From the NCBI RefSeq assembly GCF_000820705.1, contig NZ_CCXI01000010.1, positions 1 to 60,749 on the forward strand: 60,749 bases of DNA, given 5' to 3'. This DNA is from Clostridium polynesiense (GTDB lineage: Bacteria; Bacillota; Clostridia; Clostridiales; Clostridiaceae). Positions 53,828 to 60,749 of this stretch are shown piece by piece (within the stretch, counting starts at the first letter, position 1; each line of letters begins with the position of its first letter). A model generated the notes under the pieces. It saw only the letters and a program-made list of their open reading frames with translations. It ran no database searches and was not told the origin of the DNA. The position numbers and the translations under genes were made by a program.

Positions 53828-54874
53828 CTACTCAGTGAGAGAATACTCCAAAACCAACTGAGCTGTTGCCATAAGTGCATCTGAGTGGGTCCTTTCATAT
53901 GCATGAGAAGCAAATACTCCTGGCCCTATTAGTGCTGTTTTAAAATCCCAGCCTGCAGAAAGAGCAGCGGAGGCATCTGAGCCATAATAAGGGTAAATAT
54001 CAATTTTGTATGAAATAGAGTTATCTCTGCATACCTGAACCAGCTTCTTTTTAAGCTCTAAGTCATAAGGACCTGAGGAATCTTTAGCACATATGCACAC
54101 TGAATATTCAGAGGAGTTTTGACCAGGACCGGGAGCCCCCATATCCACTGCAATGAATTCTTTGGTGTTTACAGGGTGTGAAGCTTTAGCTCCATGACCG
54201 ACCTCTTCATAATTGCTTATAAAGAAGTTTGTTGTATATGGAAGCTCTATTTTGCTGCTGATTATATATTCAATTATATATAATAAAACTGCTGCGCTTG
54301 CTTTGTCATCTAAATGTCTGCTTTTAACAAAGCCTTTTTCAGTAAACACCGTTCTGGTATCAAAGCTTACAAAGTCTCCTATATTAATTCCTAAACCTTC
54401 AACATCTACTTTGTTAAACACCTTTTCATCCAGTATGATTTCCATATTTTTTGCTGTTTTTTTTAGTTCTCTTGCCTCATCTCCACTTATATGAACGGAA
54501 GGCATTATATTTTGTATAGTTCCTGTATAAACTCTGTTATCAATAGTTTCTATGAGGCAGTTTTCTCCATCTATAGAAGACATCATAAAGCCTCCTACAG
54601 GAGTTATCCCTAAAGATCCATTTGATTTTATTTCCTTTACCATAGCACCTAAGGTATCTAAATGGGCTGAGAAAGTTCTCTGGTAATTGTCATTTTTTCC
54701 TTTTATGGAGGCTATAACAGCACCTTTGTTGGTAATGGTGTAATCTGCACCAATTTCTTTCAAGGTCTTTACTATATAGTCCATAGCATTGTAGGTATTG
54801 CCTGTTGGGCTTGGAATTGCCAGTATATCCTTTAGATATTTCAAAATGCTCTTATTTTTTAGATTGTGTTTCAT
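53828..54874 (-). CDS. M42-family aminopeptidase
   Basis: A 348-residue dimetal peptidase of the glutamyl/deblocking aminopeptidase family. Metal and catalytic residues lie in FSAHLDTLGA, HLDDKASAAVLL, NYEEVGHGA and AVDMGAPG. GAGGTG precedes ATG 54874. Single gene facing away from the neighbouring VanW gene. Confidence 0.92.
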   Translation of the reverse strand: MKHNLKNKSILKYLKDILAIPSPTGNTYNAMDYIVKTLKEIGADYTITNKGAVIASIKGKNDNYQRTFSAHLDTLGAMVKEIKSNGSLGITPVGGFMMSSIDGENCLIETIDNRVYTGTIQNIMPSVHISGDEARELKKTAKNMEIILDEKVFNKVDVEGLGINIGDFVSFDTRTVFTEKGFVKSRHLDDKASAAVLLYIIEYIISSKIELPYTTNFFISNYEEVGHGAKASHPVNTKEFIAVDMGAPGPGQNSSEYSVCICAKDSSGPYDLELKKKLVQVCRDNSISYKIDIYPYYGSDASAALSAGWDFKTALIGPGVFASHAYERTHSDALMATAQLVLEYSLTE

Positions 54875-55093
54875 AAAAATCACCTCAATATAAATTATAC
54901 ATGTTATTTTAAGAAATTAACATATTCAATAAATCACATAAAAACAGTTTGATTGTAACTATTATATTAACTACGCGTATTAGTAAATGAGGAAACTTTA
55001 ACTTTAAGACATAATATGTTAATTTTTTTTAAATTATTATTTCATATTCTTAAGGGGATATAGTATAATAATTAAAGGGAGAAGGAGGATACC

Positions 55094-56512
55094 ATGAGTG
55101 AAAATAAAAAAGTAAAAAGGAGCAAGACTCCATTTATTATAGCTGGTATTGCTGCAGCAGCAATAATCGGCGGTGCCTCGGCATATACCGCTTATACCTA
55201 TTCAAAGGTTAATCAATGGACTAATATTATTTATCCGGGTATAAAGATTGGAAGTACAGAGGTATCAGGAAAGACCAAGGAAGAAGCGCTTAAGATATTA
55301 AATGACAGATATAACAGCAAAATTAACAGCAGCAGTATAACTGCTAAAGTAGGAGATAAAGAATACAATCTGAGCCTGGATAAACTGGGAATAAAATATA
55401 ATCTTGAAGAGGCTGTTAATGAAGCCTATGGTTATGGTAAAGAGCTTAACATGTTTAAAAAATATTCTTTAATAAAAAACCCAATTGAAAAGAATATTCC
55501 TACAGCCTTTACCTATAATAAAGAGGTTATATCAAACTTCTCCAAGGATATTGCCAATGAATTAGATAAGGAGCCGGTAAATGCAAAAATAAAAATAAAT
55601 GAAGGCAATATTAAAATCACCCAGGATGTTAAAGGCTATAAGGTTGATACAGAAGATCTTGAAAACCAGATTAACAGCAGGATAACCGAAGGTATAAAAG
55701 AGAATATAATTGTACAAGCTAAAGCTGAAGCGGTGGAACCAAAGATAACCGCTGAAACCTTAGGTAAGATAAATAGTAAAATATCCTCCTATACTACAAA
55801 CTATACTTCTTCTACTGCAGCTAGAGCACATAATGTTGATTTATCTGCAAGTTCAATAAATGGAACCCTGCTCATGCCGGGAGAGGTTTTTAGCTATAAC
55901 AAAACCGTAGGAGAAAGATCTAAGGCAAGAGGATATCAGGATGCGGCAGTATATGTAGGAGATAAGGTTGAACAGGGAATAGGAGGAGGAATATGTCAAA
56001 CCTCCAGTACACTTTATGTAGCAGCTATGATGGCAAACCTGAGGTCCGTAGACAGAACTAACCACTCCATGCCTGTGAGTTATTTAAAGGTGGGAATGGA
56101 TGCGACTGTAGTTTGGGGAGCTATTGATTATAAATTTAAAAATAATTATGATTTCCCTGTTTACATTGAAGCCGTAACAAAAAACAGAAATCTTACATTT
56201 AATATATATGGAAATAAAGAAGGAATGGGTGGAAAAAGCTATCAGCTAATTTCAGATATAGTTAAGGTTAATCAACCTAAGATAAGAACAATAGAAGATC
56301 CAAACCTTGAAGATGGTAAGACGGAAATTGAAAAGAAACCGGTAACGGGATATGTAGCTAAATCTTATTTAGTAACATATCAAAATGGAAAAGAGATAAA
56401 GAGGGAAGCTGTTTCCACAGATACTTATAAAACCGTTGATGGTGTGATAAGAAAGGGAACTAAAAAAGCTCCTGCTGCTCCTCAAAATAATGAAGCTGCA
56501 AAAACACAATAA
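55094..56512 (+). CDS. VanW family protein with YoaR-like and G5-type domains
   Basis: A 472-residue exported protein: N-terminal membrane anchor (about 14-35), a YoaR-like peptidoglycan-binding region (YPGIKIGSTEVSGKTKEEAL), the VanW domain (TAARAHNVDLSASSINGTL, GGGICQTSSTLYVAAMMANL, RTNHSMPVSYLKVGMDATVV) and a C-terminal G5-like segment. Function of VanW is not settled; it is associated with cell-wall adaptation. GGAGGATACC precedes ATG. Confidence 0.92.
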   Translation: MSENKKVKRSKTPFIIAGIAAAAIIGGASAYTAYTYSKVNQWTNIIYPGIKIGSTEVSGKTKEEALKILNDRYNSKINSSSITAKVGDKEYNLSLDKLGIKYNLEEAVNEAYGYGKELNMFKKYSLIKNPIEKNIPTAFTYNKEVISNFSKDIANELDKEPVNAKIKINEGNIKITQDVKGYKVDTEDLENQINSRITEGIKENIIVQAKAEAVEPKITAETLGKINSKISSYTTNYTSSTAARAHNVDLSASSINGTLLMPGEVFSYNKTVGERSKARGYQDAAVYVGDKVEQGIGGGICQTSSTLYVAAMMANLRSVDRTNHSMPVSYLKVGMDATVVWGAIDYKFKNNYDFPVYIEAVTKNRNLTFNIYGNKEGMGGKSYQLISDIVKVNQPKIRTIEDPNLEDGKTEIEKKPVTGYVAKSYLVTYQNGKEIKREAVSTDTYKTVDGVIRKGTKKAPAAPQNNEAAKTQ

Positions 56513-56522
56513 TTAATAAATT

Positions 56523-56558
56523 AAGGCTTCTGCTTAATATAGCAGAAGCCTTAGCTTT
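56523..56558 (+). terminator. Terminator after the VanW gene
   Basis: Stem AAGGCTTCTGC / GCAGAAGCCTT; the T-tract is weak (AGCTTTTG). Confidence 0.75.
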
Positions 56559-56669
56559 TGATAAAATAATTGCTTTTCAATAGTTATCTATTAATAATTA
56601 CCATTATTATAGTATTGAAATACAGCTATGTGGTAGAATTATAATTAGCAATATTTATGAGGTGAAAAT

Positions 56670-57611
56670 ATGGATAAAGAAAAGCAAATATTAAAAAATA
56701 TTATAAATAACATAAGTAAAGTTATAATAGGAAAAGAAGATGTTATTACTGATATAATGAAGGGAATTATTGCAGGAGGACATATTCTCCTTGAAGATGT
56801 ACCGGGAGTAGGAAAAACAACTCTTGTAAAAGCACTTGCAAAATCCCTAAGCCTATCTTACAGCAGAATTCAATTCACACCGGATTTGCTGCCTTCTGAC
56901 ATCACCGGAATATCTATTTACAATCAAAAAGAGATGGAATTTCAATTTAAAAAAGGTCCTATTTTTTCTAATATAGTATTAGCGGATGAAATAAACAGGA
57001 CATCTCCTAAAACTCAATCAGCACTGCTTGAAGTAATGGAAGAGAAGCAGGTATCTGAAGGAAACTATACATACACCCTGGAGAAACCCTTTGTTGTACT
57101 GGCTACTCAAAATCCTATAGATTACGAAGGTACATTCATTCTGCCGGAAGCTCAGCTTGACAGGTTCATTATGAAGGTTAAAATAGGTTATCCTCAAAGA
57201 GAAGAAGAAATAAATATTTTAGATGTTTATAGAGAAATGGAGCCGCTGCAGAATATTGATTCTGTAGCTTCAGGAGATGATATTATTAACCTCCAAAAAA
57301 AGGTTAAAGAGGTAAAGGCAAATTCCGCTGTAAATGAGTATATTGTAGATATTGCCAACATGACAAGGAACAGCAGCTATATAAGCTTAGGGGTAAGTCC
57401 CAGAGCGGCACTTACTTTACTTAGAATTTCGCAAGCAAACGCTTTGATTAAAGGAAGGAATTATGTTATACCTGAGGATGTAAAAGAAAATATCTCTTTG
57501 GTGCTAAGTCATAGGATTATTTTATCTTCACTAGGTAAGGCTAACGGATATACGGAAGAAGGAATTCTTCAGGATTTGATTAAGAGAGTTAGTGTTCCAA
57601 AGGTAGTATAA
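56670..57611 (+). CDS. MoxR-family AAA ATPase
   Basis: A 313-residue canonical MoxR with Walker A EDVPGVGKTTLVKALA, RIQFTPDLLPSDITG, Walker B LADEINRTSPKTQSALLEVM and ATQNPIDYEGTFILPEAQLD. It is followed after 1 bp by a DUF58 gene and then a transglutaminase gene, a widespread operon whose products assemble or process membrane or secreted complexes. Confidence 0.96.
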   Translation: MDKEKQILKNIINNISKVIIGKEDVITDIMKGIIAGGHILLEDVPGVGKTTLVKALAKSLSLSYSRIQFTPDLLPSDITGISIYNQKEMEFQFKKGPIFSNIVLADEINRTSPKTQSALLEVMEEKQVSEGNYTYTLEKPFVVLATQNPIDYEGTFILPEAQLDRFIMKVKIGYPQREEEINILDVYREMEPLQNIDSVASGDDIINLQKKVKEVKANSAVNEYIVDIANMTRNSSYISLGVSPRAALTLLRISQANALIKGRNYVIPEDVKENISLVLSHRIILSSLGKANGYTEEGILQDLIKRVSVPKVV

Positions 57612-57612
57612 T

Positions 57613-58812
57613 ATGATTAAATTTAATATAAGATTTATAATATTGATGATTTTAGCATGGATATTTGCTTATATGCAGGGAGGCAATCTGCCTTATACCT
57701 TTTTTTATATTTTTGCAGTAGCTTTTTTAATTTCATGTATACTTGCTGCAGTATACATTTTAAGCGTTAAGGTTTACGTAGAAATTCCTGACAGAGAGTA
57801 CTTTTGCGGCACAGAAGAGCAGATTATAGTTACCATAAAGAACAAAGGTGTTTTCTTTATACCATATATAATAATTAAAAACCAAATGTTTAAGTATTTA
57901 TTTAATGATTATAACGGCGAAGTCCTTTCCTTAAAATATGGTGAGGAATTGGATTTGAAATATGATGTTAATTTTCCTGTAAGAGGTATATACCATTTGG
58001 GTAGATTCAACATTTGGATTAGAGATCTCTTTGGTTTGATAGACCTTAAAAAAGACGATGACAAGAAAAAAAGCATAAAGGTATATCCTAATATATTTAA
58101 CCTTAATAAAAATGTTTTTCAGGGAAATGACATCCTGAAAAATACATTTTTAAGCAAAAGTAATATAGAAGATCAGTACTATACAAGAGATATGAGAAAG
58201 TACAAAGAAGGAGACAGTTTAAAAAGGATAAACTGGAAGGTGAGTGCAAAAAAGCAGGAATTATTTATTAGAAATTATGAAACAGTGTCCGGAGAGGAAT
58301 TTGCGCTGTTTTTAGATATGAATGAAAATAATTATGCTTTGGATGCAAGAGGGGTAAAAGAGGAAGCTATGGTTGACTTTGCTGTTTCCTTAGTATCTGA
58401 CATGATTAAAAAATCTGTTGAGATTAATTTCATACTCAACGATAGACATCAAACACACTTTGGAATTAATGAAAAAAGTGATTTTGAGAAGCTTATGGAT
58501 TTTTTCTTAGAACAAAAAAGCGATGGTAACATTGCAATTGAAGACTGTATAGATAAAAATCTTCATAGGATTACTGCAAGAAGCGGAATAGGGATAATAA
58601 CTCCTTCAGTAACAGAAAAGCTCATTAGATATGTATTGCATCTTAGAGAAAAAGGATATTTCCTACTGCTGTTTATAATGGAAGAGAATGATACAGCGTT
58701 AAAATATAAGGATGTATTTAATAAATTACAAATAGGCTATTACCATATTAATTCCCTGATTGAACAGGAAAGGAATAATAAAAATAATTTTAGCCGAGAG
58801 AATATTAGATAG
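57613..58812 (+). CDS. DUF58 (VWA-like) membrane protein
   Basis: A 399-residue protein with two N-terminal membrane helices and the DUF58 signature YTRDMRKYKEGDSLKRINWK followed by a VWA-like domain (FALFLDMNENNYA). It partners the MoxR ATPase upstream. Substrate unknown. Confidence 0.94.
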   Translation: MIKFNIRFIILMILAWIFAYMQGGNLPYTFFYIFAVAFLISCILAAVYILSVKVYVEIPDREYFCGTEEQIIVTIKNKGVFFIPYIIIKNQMFKYLFNDYNGEVLSLKYGEELDLKYDVNFPVRGIYHLGRFNIWIRDLFGLIDLKKDDDKKKSIKVYPNIFNLNKNVFQGNDILKNTFLSKSNIEDQYYTRDMRKYKEGDSLKRINWKVSAKKQELFIRNYETVSGEEFALFLDMNENNYALDARGVKEEAMVDFAVSLVSDMIKKSVEINFILNDRHQTHFGINEKSDFEKLMDFFLEQKSDGNIAIEDCIDKNLHRITARSGIGIITPSVTEKLIRYVLHLREKGYFLLLFIMEENDTALKYKDVFNKLQIGYYHINSLIEQERNNKNNFSRENIR

Positions 58813-58820
58813 GTGAGAGT

Positions 58821-60749
58821 ATGAGATGGTTTAATAGAAATAAGATGAATATACTGCTTATTTATCTTAATATATTATTTATTCTGAGAGTAATGAAGAA
58901 AGCTTATAAAATAGAAGGCTATAATATAATAACTGTGCTGATGCTTATAACCCTTGGGCTTTTTGTATATTTTATATTCCACAGTGTTTTTTATCGCAGC
59001 AGTCAAAAGGTAACAGTTTTTTTAGTTGTAACTGCAGGGCTGTTAGGACTCTCTATATTATACAGAGAATTTTTACAGGAATTTTTCCTGAATAATATAG
59101 TTAAAAATATAGAAGAGATTAATATTCTTTTAATCAATGGCAAAAGCACGAGTTTTTCACAGTATATTCCTGTATTTAGCATAGCAATACCTATAATTAC
59201 AGTTTTACTGCTTTGGTTCAGCGCAAGAGGATTTCTAGATGGGGCGATATTATTAAACTTCGGAGGATTAATGTTTTTGTGGATGCTGGACTATGTTAAA
59301 GAGGTTAAAAGCAGTTTGTTTTTCTTTTCTGTGTTAAGCATAGCAACCTACTCTATAAATAACCACAATATTTTTATGAATCATTTAGATACTTTGAGGA
59401 TAAAAAGGAATATAAGACCAATAAAAGTAGGTATACCTATAACCATATTTGCTGTGGTAATATCCGTTATTATAGTTATAATGCCCCAGGAATCTCAAGG
59501 GAAATATTCAAAGGTAATAACAGAAAAATTTAACAACAGATTTACACAGGGAAATTCAAAAGGAAATTCAGCTAAGGAAAACAATAAAATTAGAAGCAGT
59601 GTTTATGGATTGTATCAATCTGGTTATTCAAATACAGAAAAAAAGCTGGGAGGGCCTTTAACCCTTAACAGTGATCCTGTTTTTAAAGTTGAAAGTGACA
59701 AATCATATTACTTAAAGGGATCTACCAAGGAAATATATACAGGTACTTCATGGAAAACTGATAAAGATAACTTCCTTCAAACCGGAGAGTTTATGATTTC
59801 AAAAACACAGGTCATTAAAGATAACATATTAAATAATAAAACCCTCGTTATTTACCCTGAAAATAGAAAGGATTCATCGATATTTGTACCTAACTATCCT
59901 TTGACCATAAAAAGCAACAGAGGGGATATATATATAAATGAAGAAAATCAAACCGCTGTATTTTCAAATATAATAGACAAGAGTTATTCCGTAAACTTCA
60001 TAGAAGAAAGTCATTTTTTAAGTAATATAAAATTAAATAAGACAGAATCCACAAACATTAGAGAGCTTTTGGAAACAAAGAAAGAATACCTTGAAATTCC
60101 TGAAAGCATAAGCCTAAGGACCATTGAACTGGTAGAAAAAATCATTGAGGGAAGCATAAGCGATTATGAAAAGGCTGAGAAAATAAGAAGCTATATCAGT
60201 AAAAATTATCCTTATTCTCTCAATGTATCAGAAGTTCCTGAAGGGAAGGATTTTATAGATTATTATCTATTTGAAGAAAAGAAAGGATATTGTGTTTATT
60301 CTGCTACTGCTTTTACAATGATGCTGAGGATTGCCGGAATTCCCGCTAGGTATGTAGAGGGATTTAAGATGTCCTCTGAAAAAGACGGAAGTGGTCTTTA
60401 TAACGTTACTAATGAAGATGCACATGCATGGACGGAGGCCTACCTCAGCGATGGTCAAAATTCTTACTGGATAACCCTAGATACCTCCACTACTCCTAGA
60501 GAGCAGAGATTGATAAACAGTAATACGGGCAGCAGCGGAGATTCTCAGGAAGAACTGCCAGTACCTCAGCAGCCCAAACCTCAGAAAGGTAGTTCTGAAA
60601 GTCAAGAAGAGTCTCAGGAACAGACTGAGCCTTTAAAAAATATTTCCCTTGGGATTATATTGATTTCAGTTATTGTTTTTTTAGCTATTTTAAAGGAAGT
60701 ATATAATAGATATAAATACTATAAGATAATTAGAAGTAGAAGCATACTA
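58821..60749 (+). CDS. Transglutaminase-domain membrane protein (3' partial)
   Basis: AGGTGAGAG precedes ATG 58821 and the frame is open to the window end (643 codons). Several N-terminal transmembrane helices form a TgpA-like part; the extracytoplasmic transglutaminase core has the catalytic Cys in KKGYCVYSATAFTMML, His in NEDAHAWTEAY and Asp in WITLDTSTT. A further membrane helix starts near residue 610. Third gene of the MoxR-DUF58 operon. Confidence 0.93.
   Translation, partial: MRWFNRNKMNILLIYLNILFILRVMKKAYKIEGYNIITVLMLITLGLFVYFIFHSVFYRSSQKVTVFLVVTAGLLGLSILYREFLQEFFLNNIVKNIEEINILLINGKSTSFSQYIPVFSIAIPIITVLLLWFSARGFLDGAILLNFGGLMFLWMLDYVKEVKSSLFFFSVLSIATYSINNHNIFMNHLDTLRIKRNIRPIKVGIPITIFAVVISVIIVIMPQESQGKYSKVITEKFNNRFTQGNSKGNSAKENNKIRSSVYGLYQSGYSNTEKKLGGPLTLNSDPVFKVESDKSYYLKGSTKEIYTGTSWKTDKDNFLQTGEFMISKTQVIKDNILNNKTLVIYPENRKDSSIFVPNYPLTIKSNRGDIYINEENQTAVFSNIIDKSYSVNFIEESHFLSNIKLNKTESTNIRELLETKKEYLEIPESISLRTIELVEKIIEGSISDYEKAEKIRSYISKNYPYSLNVSEVPEGKDFIDYYLFEEKKGYCVYSATAFTMMLRIAGIPARYVEGFKMSSEKDGSGLYNVTNEDAHAWTEAYLSDGQNSYWITLDTSTTPREQRLINSNTGSSGDSQEELPVPQQPKPQKGSSESQEESQEQTEPLKNISLGIILISVIVFLAILKEVYNRYKYYKIIRSRSIL

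Overview
The window is AT-rich, gene-dense chromosomal DNA from an anaerobic low-GC Firmicute, most likely a Clostridium-type organism. Supporting evidence: a reverse rubrerythrin and a classical rubrerythrin, T-box and M-box RNA leaders, strong AGGAGG-type ribosome binding sites, ATG/TTG/GTG starts, short intergenic gaps with many intrinsic terminators, and a selenocysteine-type UGA codon. I do not name a species. No tRNA, rRNA, CRISPR array or complete prophage was seen.

Layout. 1-2.2 kb: the end of a flagellar-export cluster (FliK-like protein cut by the window edge, then a stand-alone FlhB C-terminal-like protein) and a phosphoesterase. 2.3-5.3 kb: an ArsR-family regulator with a four-domain sulfur-handling fusion enzyme. 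5.3-7.9 kb: soluble chemotaxis receptor, DUF2225 protein, small alarmone synthetase. 8.0-11.4 kb: a three-gene set of repeat protein, MoxR-like ATPase and metallopeptidase-VWA protein. 11.4-11.8 kb: a HesB-like gene with an in-frame UGA and a SECIS-like hairpin, read here as a selenoprotein. 12-19.8 kb: an unknown protein, methyltransferase-like protein, trhO, leuS with a leucine T-box, reverse rubrerythrin, a YcaQ-type glycosylase and a CYTH protein.

19.8-28.6 kb is the accessory zone. A 1.3-kb insert lies between perfect 102-bp direct repeats at the 5' end of a membrane-protein gene and carries an excisionase-like HTH gene. Next come a nucleoid-associated protein, several small unknown or decayed genes, and a complete IS1595-type element (24890-26785, 8-bp target duplication) that carries a P-loop kinase gene as a passenger. 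An ABC transporter follows, with the wreck of a MerR regulator in front of it.

28.8-48.5 kb is housekeeping: class II aldolase, DUF4363/DUF421 pair, a uridine-kinase-like enzyme, sdaAB-sdaAA, recQ, idi, rubrerythrin, pssA, a lipid kinase, a YgiQ radical SAM protein, an M-box leader ahead of an MgtE-N/CBS protein, a cysteine T-box ahead of cysK-cysE, queG, nth and a DMT exporter. 48.7-60.7 kb is an envelope-biased region: ddl, a PAP2 phosphatase overlapping a VanR/VanS-like two-component system, a GH25 muramidase, an M42 peptidase, a VanW protein and a MoxR-DUF58-transglutaminase operon that runs off the window.

Four genes between 42.6 and 53.7 kb (MgtE-like, queG, nth, GH25) each carry one apparent single-base homopolymer-length change. 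Restoring one base in each gives a normal-length protein, so these may be sequencing errors rather than true pseudogenes.
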